64,000 nucleotides of DNA from NCBI GenBank assembly GCA_905221605.1, contig CAJNDS010002532.1:200501-264500 (forward strand), given 5' to 3'. Source of the stretch: Symbiodinium natans. Lineage: Eukaryota; Sar; Dinophyceae; Suessiales; Symbiodiniaceae. Positions 19,640-29,840 of this stretch are shown piece after piece. The notes beneath the pieces were generated by a model, which was not told the origin of the DNA, made no database searches, and worked only from the letters and a program-made list of their open reading frames with translations. A program made the translations under genes and the position numbers. Positions within the stretch are counted from its first letter, which is position 1. Each line of letters starts with the position of its first letter.

Positions 19640-19900
19640 GGGTCTCATCAACAACCTTGTGACACTACACCTCTTCTCGCAACCTGCTCGTCTGACACGC
19701 TGCTCAAGAAAGTGGCCGGGCCTAAGGAGAACGTCCCTGTCATGCTGTGTCATAAACTCGGGCAGATGAACAGCGAGCATTGCAAAGTAGCCTTTTCAGC
19801 CATGTAGCCGGGTGTCTCGATCTGCAAGAGCCAAGAAAGCAAAGGTTTGTTCCCCTCCTCACCCCCTCCCCCTACCCCACACAATCACGACAGACTTAGC
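19640..19900. other. No gene seen
   Basis: Mixed sequence ending in a pyrimidine-rich run (19850-19885) suitable as the tract of a 3' splice site. Confidence 0.45.
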
Positions 19901-19918
19901 CTCATGGGTGGCTAGATC

Positions 19919-20019
19919 AGATGGGCGACCAACGATGCTATAACTGTAATGGTTATGGCCCAAGCGAAGCAGCAGAGGAAAGCTGAATTCGAAGCTCGTG
20001 AACGTGAGGTGAAGCAAAG
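19919..20019 (+). CDS. Exon with charged helix
   Basis: Reads DAITVMVMAQAKQQRKAEF and EAREREVKQ before GTGTTT. Another frame over the left part reads DQRCYNCNGYG, which looks like the start of a CCHC zinc knuckle but is not completed. Confidence 0.5.
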
Positions 20020-20123
20020 GTGTTTAGTTGCGAACAGCCAACAGCTTGTTGCTTGCATCGTCATGTGTTGCCATGGGGTGTAAGACCGGTTGCCCACACA
20101 TGACACTCTTCAACTCAGCATGA

Positions 20124-20245
20124 AGGGGTTTTCAAAAATAGGGGTACCCATTTTGGGGGTCTCTTCAAGGGGACTCTACTCTATTTGGGGTATATATAGG
20201 GGGTACCCCCCCCCCCCCCCCTCTTTTCGGAAATCCCCCCGTCGC
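20124..20245 (+). mobile_element. GGTACCCC foldback element
   Basis: Left end ggggttttcaaaaatagggg then tacccattt; right end ggggtaccccc, a C run, cttttcggaaatcccc. The ends are inverted copies. Confidence 0.7.
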
Positions 20246-20589
20246 CATGCACTAAACTGCGAGACGTCCGTCCCGAGGCGCTCTGCTGCGACACGGCGCT
20301 TCCCGGTGCCCCGCTGGGTCGGGCCTCGGCGCAGGCATCTGCGCAGCTCCCGGACCCTTCAGCTGGGCCAGCTTCGTGTATTTATTTTGTTCATTTTATT
20401 CTTATTTTTCGAAACATAAGTTTTTTATGTGCAGAAGACAGGAGCCAGTCAGAAAAAGTCACAACCCAGGGCAGGGGATGTTTGTATTTCTGCCCCTCTT
20501 GGGCTTAAGAGGGTCTTCATCAGGAATATGCTTCGAAGAACTTAAGGGGCCAATCACAACCTGTCACGCCCAGAGAGGGATGTTTCAAG

Positions 20590-20650
20590 CCCTGGATCCC
20601 GTGGCAGGTGCAGCAGCGCATGTGCCAGGTCAAGGCCCGGCCACTCCTAG
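20590..20650 (+). CDS. Exon, unknown protein
   Basis: Reads PWIPWQVQQRMCQVKARPLL after gtttcaag and before GTAGGA. An overlapping 92-codon frame (20376-20654) is less protein-like. Confidence 0.5.
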
Positions 20651-20659
20651 GTAGGATAA

Positions 20660-20760
20660 GGGGGACCCTTCAAAAGGGGACCCTTCTTAACCCTCTTCTG
20701 GCTCTTTTAAACAGGGACCTTCTTCAGAGGGTCTATATCCCCAAGCGGCCCCCTAATCCC
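20660..20760. repeat. GGGACCCTTC / AAGGGG partial palindromes
   Basis: Words gggggacccttcaaaagggg and cttcttaaccctcttct recall the foldback families, but ends could not be defined. Confidence 0.4.
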
Positions 20761-21065
20761 TAAACCAGGCCACAGGATGCCCTAAAAGCCCGCACACTCA
20801 CCAGGGGGGGGGGGGGGTGGATCTAAAGTGTGAGCCCTTTTTTGGGTACCTAGACCCTAAACCCTAAAGCCTAAACCCTGTACCCTGAACCCTCAACCCT
20901 AAACCTTACTTAACTCCTAAACAACCAAGAGCACAGTAGAAGGGAGATGCTTTTAAAAGGACCCCATACCTCTGGCCAATGGAGGAGATGCTGTACACCC
21001 ACCTTACTACGCACTTCCATGCGAACTCCGAGGACCGAAATGGGCACCGAAGGGGGCTTTTTTCC

Positions 21066-21125
21066 TTTAGGGTTTAGGGTTTAGGGTTCAGGGTTTAAGG
21101 TTTAGGGTTTAAGGTTCAGGGCCAA
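21066..21125 (+). repeat. TTTAGGG array
   Basis: About eight units including TTCAGGG and TTTAAGG. Confidence 0.9.
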
Positions 21126-21191
21126 GGGCTTAGGGTTGAGGTTTCCTTCTGGGCCCGTTCTGCACCCCTGTTTCCAGCACCCTGTTTTCAG

Positions 21192-21467
21192 ATTCGCCTG
21201 CCGCCACGTGGGACCTCGGTGGCGACCTACTTCCAGGCCACGGAGCGAGAGGTGATAGCAAGCAAACCAGGTTAGGCAGCAGCTTTTGCAGTGCTCGGTC
21301 TGCAAGCTGTATGTCTCGCACTTGCTGCAGTATGCTCATCTCTGTGCATGGGTGCTCAGACGGCTGCCCACTTGCTCATGGACATTGCGCGGCTGCCACT
21401 TGGCTGAAGTGCAAGCAAACTTCCGAATTTGTCCAATATCCATGGCATGCCGGCGTGCGGCCTTTAT
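21192..21467 (+). CDS. Two exons
   Basis: Exon 21192-21251 (after ccctgttttcag, before GTGATA, 20 codons) reads IRLPPRGTSVATYFQATERE. A second segment from 21292 (after agcttttgcag) reads CSVCKLYVSHLLQYAHLCAW. The first is convincing; the right edge of the second is open. Confidence 0.55.
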
Positions 21468-21519
21468 TTAAATTGCATTCGCAAGCGAGGGGTCTGAGAC
21501 CCTGTAAGACCTTGTCTCG

Positions 21520-21702
21520 TTGGACCCGATTGGCCTCTCCAGCAAAACTAGGCTCTGGCTTGATGCGGACTTCGGACACGGGTCCATGGTCGGGCGCCCA
21601 GACCTCCAGATGCTTGCCCTTGCCCGGGAACTTCACTTGAGCTTCACGGTCATCATTCGACTTTTCGCTAATGCACGTCATCTAACTACAGGCTTGCAGT
21701 AG
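21520..21702 (+). CDS. Open on both strands, unresolved
   Basis: Plus frame reads TRLWLDADFGHGSMVGRPDL. The minus frame over the same DNA (21376-21681) reads QVKFPGKGKHLEVWAPDHG. Codon positions do not decide between them. Confidence 0.3.
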   Translation: MDPIGLSSKTRLWLDADFGHGSMVGRPDLQMLALARELHLSFTVIIRLFANARHLTTGLQ

Positions 21703-21734
21703 CTTGCACCTCTTAAGTAAGTCCTAGATGACCT

Positions 21735-21842
21735 GTGTCCAAGCGTCTCCCTTTCGATGAGCATGACGACGAGGTCTTTCTGCCCGAGCCCCGCGAGATC
21801 TTCTCGGCTCAGATCTTTGCGGCGCGCCGGATGGAAGGGATG
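21735..21842 (+). CDS. Exon, unknown protein
   Basis: Reads SKRLPFDEHDDEVFLPEPRE and IFSAQIFAARRMEGM, then GTGAGG. Left edge uncertain. Confidence 0.5.
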
Positions 21843-22451
21843 GTGAGGGCTTGCCGAAGACAGTCCACTCAGAGTATGAGGGTTGCCAAGGCAAACAAGC
21901 TTTCCTGGTTTCGGGAGGTCCGTTTGAGTCAGCTATCACAGAATTTGGCGACGATCGACATGGTAGGGATGAGGGCAGTTTGGGCTCCTTCACTTCGCTC
22001 ATGCTTTCCCTATTCATTGTGGGGTCGTTTTTTTGAAATTCATGCTCGGACCTGTATTCTTAACATTGTAATATTGTTATCATTCATTTTCATTGACTGT
22101 TAGTATTGTAGGGGGTGGTGGGGCCGGGGTGGGTGGGGCTGAAATAGCAAGGAACGGCTGGAGAGCAGTACAGACAGAAAGAAATGCGGACAGATCGACA
22201 GTGACAGAGAGACAGAGCGAGCGAACGAAACCGCAGATATAGGGGAGGGGCTGTAGCACCCCCTTCCCCCCAACCTCCTCCCCGCTCTTTACTTTAGCTA
22301 CCTTGAACATACTAGCAAATGAAGATCTACACCACGTTTGGGGTTTGCATGTGGTGTTTATCTTGGTGTTGGTTTTGTTGATTGCCTTTTCAATACATAT
22401 CGGCTGAACAAGTTGGAACATCAGTTGTTTGCAGTTCGCAATGCGCCTGAG

Positions 22452-23389
22452 CCGCCTGTGAGAAGTGCGGCGATGTGTCGCACCAGGCGCTGTATCTGGC
22501 TGGGGCGTACGAAGCCTGGGAGCTGTGCTGCTGGCATGTCTTGGGAGCCTTTTCTGGCATAATTCTGCCACTCTTGACGGGAGCCAAGGCTTCTTTCATC
22601 CAAGGGGCCCTGCATCCCCGGTATACCCCAAACCCTTGATCGTGCCCTCACAGCATTGCAGGTCCTTCCCGGAAGGGGAGTCTGCCTGGCAATGGGAGGA
22701 CGACGTCACTGCGTCCGCTAGGAGCAGGGGACATATGCCTGGATGTGCGCTGCATCGACACCAGGAGATCATGAACCAGCTGGTTGAGCTCCGGCATGAG
22801 GACAGAGCTTTGGGGCAGCGATGTTTTCCAAGGTTTCATAAGCCTCTTTGTTGTGGCGAGTACTTCGAGGAACAAGGAGCTTGTGCTGATTGAGCAGCAG
22901 CAGTACTTGGTTCGTGGTTGACAGATGACGACTGTGAACACCGCACTGCAGCATCCAGGAGTGGGGGGGCGGGGGTGGGAGTGCTGCATGCGAACAGGTT
23001 CTCTGGTGTCAGCCCTTCCGAACCTGGCGCGAGGCACGGTTGGGTTTGCCGGGAAGGATGGGAAGGGAACACGGCGCAACCCTCATCAAGCCCCAATGCT
23101 GAGCTCCAGACAGTGCACATGCACCAATTGCTCATCGGCTCTCGCCATGGCACCCACAGAATTTCCAGGAGCTTGTGTGGAGCCTTCGACCTGGCGTGAT
23201 CGCATGGTTCTCAGATGCCTACCAGACCATGGCGGTGTACTTCTTCTAGGGCCGGATTCGGGAAGGCCCTCTGATAAGAAGTTCACCTACTTCCAGGGAC
23301 CAGAACCCTTTTTGGTCCCTGAAAGCATCGCGGAAGATGCTGAACACGATTCCTTCCTTACTAAAGCTGTTCAGATCGTTATCCTATGA
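22452..23389 (+). CDS. Multi-exon gene, possible membrane protein
   Basis: Exon 22452-22620 reads CEKCGDVSHQALYLAGAYEA and HVLGAFSGIILPLLTG. A 41-nt GT-AG intron (22621-22661) leads to exon 22662, reading SFPEGESAWQWEDD; codon phase matches (2+1 nt). Segment about 22779-22918 reads GSDVFQGFISLFVVASTS and KELVLIEQQQYLV. 23160-23234 reads NFQELVWSLRPGVIAWFSD. About 23250-23389 reads KKFTYFQGPEPFLVPES and ends at TGA. Three hydrophobic stretches suggest a membrane protein. Boundaries after the second exon are uncertain. Family not recognised. Confidence 0.55.
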
Positions 23390-24000
23390 ACCCGCAAGCT
23401 GCTAAGATTTGTTGATTTTGGAACGAGATCTTATATCAACACGAAACTGTTTGTTAAGATTTCCCACGTTAGGTGCTCAGCAGATCCAGCCCAAACCCAG
23501 AAATCCTAAACCTCAAGCCTAAACCCTTAACCCAGAATACTAAACCCTAAAACCCTTAACCCTAATCCCTAAAGCCCTCAACCCTGAAACCCTTCATCCT
23601 AAACCCTAAACCCCAACACCCTAAGACACCAGACAGAGTGCAAAGGCCTGGCCAAGCGAGCGCCAGCTCGATGAGGAGCGTAAGAAGCCGGGCCCCCGTG
23701 AGCTTTGGGGTCGGAAGGATTGGGGCACAACATGGCTAGAGGGCCGTAGCTATATTGCTATATGACTATATGATTATATAAGACTATAATATATTTATGT
23801 ACTGAAACATAGTTAGTACTGTATATACCTACAACTACATAAATGTAGGACTATATATTATGTATAGGTACAGAGTCGTATAATCATACAAAGTCATAAA
23901 TCTCAGGAGGCAATATTCGACAAGTGCAGAACCGAATCTTGAAGAGTGTCGAGGCTCCTGTTCCGGGATCCTTTGAAACACATCACGTAGAAGTAACTTC
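23390..24000. other. Degenerate CCCTAAA words and A+T-rich stretch
   Basis: Scattered CCCTAAA-like units at 23490-23630 and a TATA/TATG-rich stretch at 23750-23900. No exon seen. Confidence 0.6.
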
Positions 24001-24014
24001 TTGAGGTAAGAGGC

Positions 24015-24080
24015 GTTTAGGGGTTCAAGGTTTAGGGTTTAGGGTTGAGGGTTTAGGGTTTAGGGTTTAGGGTTTAGGGC
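24015..24080 (+). repeat. TTTAGGG array ending at an exon
   Basis: About nine units, running into ctcag, the acceptor of the next exon. Confidence 0.95.
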
Positions 24081-24085
24081 TCAGA

Positions 24086-24362
24086 GAGTGTGGCAAATCT
24101 TCAGGACATCGCATGTCGAGGAGCTGCCCATTGACGAGCACCGCGAGAAGATGCTCGGGCAAGTTTGGCTTCAGGGTTCCTTCGTTGGAAGAGGGGGGGG
24201 GGGCCTTTGGGAGGTAAGATTATTATAATTACTATACTTACTTTATATTTTTATTATGTAGAGAAGGCACGCCCTGGCACCAAGGATCCTGAAGCACATC
24301 GAGACACACCGAGTCACGTCGGATGCCTCGGGTGCAGTGACAGATCCGAGGTTGGACTTCAG
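24086..24362 (+). CDS. Two exons, unknown protein
   Basis: 24086 to about 24173 reads RVWQIFRTSHVEELPIDEHR then EKMLGQVW. 24267-24362 reads PRILKHIETHRVTSDASGAV then TDPRLDF, before GTAGTT. Downstream, 24400-24535 is open in two frames and could hold a last exon before the palindrome at 24538. Confidence 0.5.
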
Positions 24363-24537
24363 GTAGTTCAACTGTGTTTCGGTGCTTGTGTTCCTTCTGT
24401 GCGCCAGCCATTTTTGCCTCAAGTGTCCCAAGAAGTTGCCAAGTCCTCTGCTCATCGCTCAACAGTTCAAGTCCAGTGCGTTGTTGACATCTCTCGGCCA
24501 TACCACAAGCTTTTTGGAAGCCAGTCCTTGGGATGTT

Positions 24538-24619
24538 CCCCCTTATACTAACAGTCCCTTAATCGGGATTCTACTAGGGGGTAGTACAATCCCTATTCAG
24601 GACTGTTAGTATAAGGGGG
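24538..24619. mobile_element. 82-bp near-perfect palindrome
   Basis: The outer 20 bp at each end (24538-24557, 24600-24619) are exact inverted copies. A second inner pair (gggattctacta / tagtacaatccc) differs at one position and closes on a ggggg loop. Could be a foldback element or hairpin-forming regulatory DNA; it ends 34 bp before the start codon of the next gene. No clear target-site duplication. Confidence 0.85.
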
Positions 24620-24653
24620 TCACAAGGACCCGTGACAAGAGTCCTTTGCTGCC

Positions 24654-26118
24654 ATGCCTCTGCGGCAGAGCTTGTCGCTGACAGACCTGAGCTCCTTGGG
24701 CGGAAGTCGCTCCACGTCCTTCTTTGATGTTGTCAAGGCCAAGAAGCACAAGTTCCCGTGGGAAAAGAATGATGGCATGTTTGTTATGGGTCCCATTGGC
24801 GACATGCTGCTGAAGAAGCTCAAGGAGAAGGACGTCACCCCGACAGCAGATCCGCGAAGCTATTCCACCAAGTCATTCTGCTCGACGCCAGTGTCGCCCT
24901 CCACCGCGCTTCGCCGTGGGAAGTGCAAGGTTGCTGGCAGCCGCTGCAAGCGCTACAACCCTCGGCTCTTCATCCCATTGACCCTGATGGATGGACTGGA
25001 GATCGCGAATGATCTCAAGTTCGCGGCAAACAAGCTGCTGGAGGAGGCCGCCGACGAAGTGCCCTACGGCATCGAGGAGTCTGGAGACGGCGAAGCCGGT
25101 GAAGCCACGGGACGACGCGAAATCTTGCCCGGCATCGCGCCCCACGATCTCTCCTTTGAGCTTGAGGAGCCCATCCCCAACGGGGCCCCGGTGTTCTCCA
25201 AGCCGGGCCGGATTGCGCGCTTCAGGATCAAGGAGGAGCGCTGGAATCGTGAGATGCAGACGGCCACCGAGGGTGTGAAGGGTGTTCTGAAGCGCCTCAG
25301 CGCATCGGAGTTCGCCTGTAACACCCAGCTGCTCGCGGAGCTCAGGGAGTGGTGTGACGGCTACCGCGCCATCAAGGCCAAAAGGGTGGCCGACAGGGCC
25401 TTCAAGCTGGCAGAGGACCGAAGTCACGGCTTGAAGTCGCTCAAGCCTTTTGCCCCACACATTTTTTCTTTGCATTTTGCGGCAATAGGTATGTTGCTCT
25501 GTGCGAAACATTGAAACGTCGCGTGCAGACCGGACTGGCGATCTAGAAATATCGGCAATGCAAGCTAGAGAGCGGCAAGAGGGCAGCACTGAATGCAATG
25601 TCTTCCAACGATGTAAGATATGTAAGTTCATCGAAAGTGTGCTAGGATGTGCTACTAGCCACTCTTCTAGTCTTCCAGTGTGCCCTGGGGAGGACCGCGA
25701 GCTGGCCCTGCAGCGCCGCGCCCGCAGCGCCAAGCGCAGCCCGGACCAGCCGGACTTAGTGGAGCGGGGCCGGCTGAGGGCCAAGAAGCTTGGAGAGCTG
25801 GCAGCCAGGGATGCTGAGCAGGAGATCGATGCTGCCCTGGAGCTCTGCCAGTGTGGCTACCAGGAGCTCTGGCACGAGGGGCCCGTCTCTTTTCACGCGC
25901 CTCGCGTCCCTCAGCGCCGCAACTCCCGGAGGCTCTCGATCTCCAGGTCGCCCCTGGAAGCGATGCCACCGGCACACATGCGAAGCTGGGCAACGGAGGC
26001 AAGCTCAGAGAATCCGGCTCTGATCTGCGCAGCCACACGGCCGTGCAGTTGCATGGGGGAGGCGAGCTGGGACCCCCCGGGAGCATGTGCATGGGGCCTG
26101 GGGTACATGACTATGTAA
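24654..26118 (+). CDS. Uncharacterised protein, two coding exons
   Basis: The first exon (24654-25415, 254 codons) begins with MPLRQSLSLTDLSSL after an in-frame TGA (24633) and a possible trans-splice acceptor (gacaag), so this ATG is a good start. Features: Ser-rich N-terminus, FFDVVKAKKHKFPWEK, FIPLTLMDGLEIANDLKF, an acidic Glu/Gly stretch, and a helical C-terminal part ending AFKLAED. The intron 25416-25692 (277 bp) begins GA and ends AG, with GAGGACCG duplicated at both junctions in the same codon phase. The second exon continues the helix as RELALQRRARSAK and RLRAKKLGELAARDAEQEI, then a basic Ser/Arg patch. The end is uncertain: TGA at 26116, or a donor GTCGCC near 25949. Function unknown; no domain recognised. 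A 303-codon minus frame is a shadow. Confidence 0.8.
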
Positions 26119-26450
26119 ATGGCGTGCTGGCGAATGCAAGAGCTAGCTTAAATTGCTCAGCACCAGTCCTGAGGGCCTAGCAAAGAGCTGCGGAGTGGCA
26201 ACCCTGCATGAAGCCTCTGCTGGTTCTCGTAGTCTCTAAATAGGTGAGGGCGGCGCAGAAATAGTTGAGTCGCCGGGGTGGCGCTGTTTTCTTCGCTTTC
26301 TGCATCTGTTGCATATTAGGCCGGAAAGGCCATGAACGGCTTTGGGAGAACTCAGTGGTTGTTTGGAAGGTTTCTGCTAGGTTGAGAGGGCCCATCCGAA
26401 ACTCATTACTATGAACTGAGACGCACAAGCTCCGGTGGCTGAATTTCCAG

Positions 26451-26536
26451 GACGCCGTGCTGTCTGAGGGCCGTCTCTCCTTGCGGCACGTTGCCGCCCA
26501 AGTGAAGCCCTTGCCGGAAGTTTGGGCTCTTGGCAG
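26451..26536 (+). CDS. Exon, unknown protein
   Basis: Reads DAVLSEGRLSLRHVAAQVKP then PEVWALG, after gaatttccag and before GTCGTG. Clean splice sites; overlapping minus frames are less convincing. Confidence 0.6.
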
Positions 26537-26568
26537 GTCGTGTATGTGTGTGTGTGAGCAGGCAGAAG

Positions 26569-26656
26569 GAAAGGCCGACCGACAGACCGACAGACCGACA
26601 GACCGACAGACCGACGGTCCGACAGAGTGACAGACTGACAGACCGACAGAAGAGAC
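26569..26656. repeat. ACAGACCG octamer repeat
   Basis: About ten units, with ACAGACTG and ACGGTCCG variants. Confidence 0.95.
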
Positions 26657-26671
26657 AAAGAACGACAAGTT

Positions 26672-26805
26672 ATGTCCGCTCCACATACTCGGGATGTTAC
26701 CGGCATCACACCCATGGAGGTCGACAGGCTCGACAGGGCGCAGCCGACTGTGCTGGGGCATGCGAGTGCGTGGGGGTCATCCCCCATGCCCTCTGAGAAG
26801 AAGTA

Positions 26806-26806
<1 letters not shown>
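26672..26806 (+). CDS. Small ORF or last exon, 44 codons
   Basis: From ATG the frame reads SAPHTRDVTGITPMEVDRLD, then AQPTVLGHASAWG and TAG. It may extend left through the charged sequence to the ACAGACCG repeat. It ends just before a (GA)n tract. Confidence 0.5.
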
Positions 26807-27058
<252 letters not shown>

Positions 27059-27059
27059 G

Positions 27060-28140
27060 GGGGGCACGAAGTGATGGGGGTGGTTTGCCTTAGGAAGGTT
27101 CCGAGCAGAGTTGTGGGGCGTGACGACTTGTAGGGGTTGGAGGGTGAATACTGAACCCATAGGCTGCAAGCGTCCCTCGGGTGATGGTTGGATATGAAGG
27201 CGGGCGAGCGGCAGAAAGATGGGCGTCGTGGGGGAGTAGCATCGAGGGTGGATACCAGGCCCCGATCAGGTGGCCAAGTGAGTGGTAGAACCGACCAAAT
27301 GCAGGGGGGGGGTTCCCCTTGAGAGAGAGAGAGAGAGAGAGAGACCGGGTTTCTTTGTCCAGGGGGCCGCTCGAAGAGAGTGAGTGAGTTAGAGTTGGTT
27401 CCCATCGTGACATTGGCTTCGCGTGTGTGCAAGCTTTTGCTACGTTCACTGCGCGGGGCGTTATCAGACTGTCTCTCTGTCTCTTGTGGCCTGGTGAACC
27501 CCCTGTGCGCGTGCATTCTGTTCGGGTCCTAAGTGAAGCCGCCTCAGGGCAGAATTGTTTTGCACGGGTCGACTTTTGTTCAGGGGCATCCGACTCCGAC
27601 AGGGTGCCCAGAGAAGCCGGCATGCAGGAAAGGCGTGGGAAGGCGCAAAGTAGGCCCAAACCCCAGGCCCGCTGAGAAGAAGAGCGGGTCGGCTGTTAGT
27701 TTGACCGTGGGGGTGTCACTTGCTGGGGGGAGGCCTCGGAGTGAGGGTCAAGTCAGAAAATATGCCCATCACGCCGCCTGAGTCGAGAACAGAGAAGCCC
27801 TGAGTCGAACATGCCTTGAACCCCCGTGCCGAAAGCCAGCAAGACCCCCCCAACAGAAAGCACCTGCAGTGCAGCCAACGACCCTATACTCCTCTCCCCA
27901 TGTGGTTGTGTCAGTTTCTCTACTCTGAAAAACCGCTGTTTTCCCAAGAAGGCGGGGGGTGGGTCCTTCCTTCCCCCGCTTTTTTTCTTTCCCCTTCCGG
28001 AGAGGCTTATTTTTGGCCCCGGGAGGAGACGAAGAGAGAGATCTCGATGTTGGGAGACCTTTCCGCCTTGGGTGAGAGGGGGCGTTGCTTGAGAAGAACA
28101 GCAGAGGGAGGGAGGGGAGCCGAGAGTTCGCTGCTCCATC
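27060..28140. other. No firm gene; open frames on both strands
   Basis: Purine-rich. A plus frame 27427-27675 reads SGQNCFARVDFCSGASDSDR; a 189-codon minus frame (27090-27659) runs through (GA)n and is doubtful. No splice pattern is clear. Confidence 0.3.
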
Positions 28141-28247
28141 AACCCTAAACCCAAAACCCTATATAAACCCTAAACCCTAAACCCTAAACCCTAAACCCTA
28201 AACCCTAAACCCTAAACCCTAAACCCTAAACCCTAAACCCTAAACAG
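28141..28247 (-). repeat. CCCTAAA array ending in an acceptor
   Basis: About 14 units; the last becomes CCCTAAACAG, whose AG is the inferred 3' splice site of exon 28248. Confidence 0.95.
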
Positions 28248-28619
28248 GAAGAGTTCCTGTCCGAGGCTGGAGTATCGATCATGGCAGCGAGTGCGTGAGC
28301 TGCAGGTTCACTGGGCAAGGCTAAGGGCTCGCTTTCCTTGTTTAGGGTTTAGGGTTTAGGGTTTAGGGTTTAGGGTTGTGCTTATGACTGGTTGTGTTTT
28401 GTGTGCAGAACATCGCCTTTGTCCCCAGAATTTTTTTGGCGCAGCGCCATAGGCAGGCCAAAGGCACCAGAAGGTGACCTGAAGTTGCCTGGTCTCTAAC
28501 GCCCCTTATTTCGAAGGATGCCTTCTCAAGGAAGGATGCTTCTTTACAAGTGTGGCTGCTGCAGGGCGTCGTACAGAGGGCGTGTGGCAGCAGTCTGTTC
28601 GTAATCGAGCAGCCAGAAG
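28248..28619 (+). CDS. Three exons
   Basis: 28248-28290 (before GTGCGT) reads SSCPRLEYRSWQR and ends at a codon boundary. 28409-28472 (after tttgtgtgcag, before GTGACC) starts in phase and reads NIAFVPRIFLAQRHRQAKG. 28531-28619 reads KDASLQVWLLQGVVQRAC then SSLFVIEQPE, before GTTGAG. They could be the N-terminal part of the helicase that follows; not proven. Confidence 0.55.
28341..28377 (+). repeat. TTTAGGG array inside a 118-bp intron
   Basis: Five units inside intron 28291-28408. Confidence 0.95.
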
Positions 28620-28891
28620 GTTGAGGACGCCGTGCAGCACCCTCCAAGTGCGAATTCGGCCCTCGAAACTGATTGGCCACGGAGCATCACAGAGCTTCCC
28701 CCAACTTTTAACCTCAGCCTTCACGAAGTGAAGGCTCAGCGTGGAAGTAGATTGACGGCATGATACGGCATGAAACATCCTGACTAGTTTTGTTTTGCTT
28801 CTCGTTTTCGGCCTTGTGGGGGCCATTGCAGTACCTGCTTGTTTGCGTACTCAGTCGCATTTGCTGCTGAAGCTAGCTGAGGTGCATCCAG

Positions 28892-29091
28892 GGTGAGACA
28901 GGCTGTGGGAAGTCAACCAGGGTGCCGGTGTACGTGATGGAGGATCGATAGTCCCATTTGCTGCATGACGGCCTGCTGATTCTGCTGACCTCAAGCATTG
29001 CGACCCCTAAGAGGAGTACTTCGAGAAACGGCGAGCTGGCAAGATTTCCAAGGAGGACAAGTTCATGGTCCTCTGCACACAACCCAGGCGA
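28892..29091 (+). CDS. DExH-box RNA helicase exons, motifs I and Ia
   Basis: Exon 28892-28942 (after gcatccag) reads GETGCGKSTRVPVYVME: Walker A / motif I of DEAH/RHA-type helicases, which binds ATP phosphates. Intron 28943-29013 (71 nt) begins GA and ends AG, with GAG at both junctions. Exon 29014-29091 reads EYFEKRRAGKISKEDKF then MVLCTQPRR, motif Ia. Joined, the spacing between motifs I and Ia fits the family. A GC donor (GCGAGG) overlaps the end. The next motifs in order appear only at 59.9 kb. The same frame remains open after 29091 (RAQICKVLDQAFTQAASRVL to TAG at 29230), perhaps another exon. Confidence 0.85.
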
Positions 29092-29306
29092 GGCGAGTTG
29101 CTGAGACTAAGCTTCGGCGGCATCTTCAGTTGCAGTGCTCACCCGCTCGCCGTGTTTTTTCTGGTAGGAAGCAGGGCGCAGATCTGCAAGGTTCTGGATC
29201 AAGCGTTCACGCAAGCAGCCTCCAGAGTCTTGTAGAAATCCAATCATGGGTACCTTCTTGCCTCTGGCTGGCGACACTCTTTTAGAGCTCTAGTGGCTCG
29301 CACGGC

Positions 29307-29840
29307 ATGAACTCGGGCGCACGAACCTGGGTATTACCTTGGGTGCGTCGGGTGCGTGCTTTTGGGAGCACCTCCCGTCCCCCTTGGCCCTCTGCACCTG
29401 CCCGTCCTCCGCCGCCCTCACCACCATCTCCACCCTCTCCGCCCTCACAACCCTCACCACGACCAAGCGAGTCCGCGGGTGGCAGGTCTGACCGTAGGAC
29501 TGCTGCCCCAGTCTACTTGCGCACGGCTCTTCACCGGGAATTCGCATCTCATGCTGCTTCGCAAAGGCCGCATGCAATCTTCAAGACACTTTGGCGACAT
29601 GCGGACAGGTTCCACTTGGAGATGATTGACTTGGATGCATGCCTACATTCTCTGGTGAAGTGCAACACGGAGTCCTGGAGTTCACAGAAGTTCGCAGGAA
29701 AGGCTCGAGGCAATGTGGCCCTCAGCACCGACGAGCTCCTGCGCCTGCTTGCCCGCCTGAAGGCAGAATTGCTCCATGAGCATGCCAGCATCTCGGTCGC
29801 AGATGACCCATTCATTGCCCACTTCAACCCTGAACCCTAA
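29307..29840 (+). CDS. Candidate 177-codon frame
   Basis: A Pro-rich linker (PPPPSPPSPPSPPSQP) is followed by HAIFKTLWRHADRFHLE and STDELLRLLARLKAELLHEH. It ends in CCCTGAACCCTAAA units that supply the stop, so the true right edge is probably earlier. Unknown protein. Confidence 0.4.
   Translation: MNSGARTWVLPWVRRVRAFGSTSRPPWPSAPARPPPPSPPSPPSPPSQPSPRPSESAGGRSDRRTAAPVYLRTALHREFASHAASQRPHAIFKTLWRHADRFHLEMIDLDACLHSLVKCNTESWSSQKFAGKARGNVALSTDELLRLLARLKAELLHEHASISVADDPFIAHFNPEP

Noticed and set aside
19919-19980. CCHC zinc knuckle protein (DQRCYNCNGYG)
   Set aside because: The expected His and last Cys are absent and the frame stops soon; the other frame is better.
24873-25784. 303-codon minus-strand ORF
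   Set aside because: Shadow of the plus-strand gene at 24654-25415: the plus reading has the better composition, a good start and a matching exon junction.
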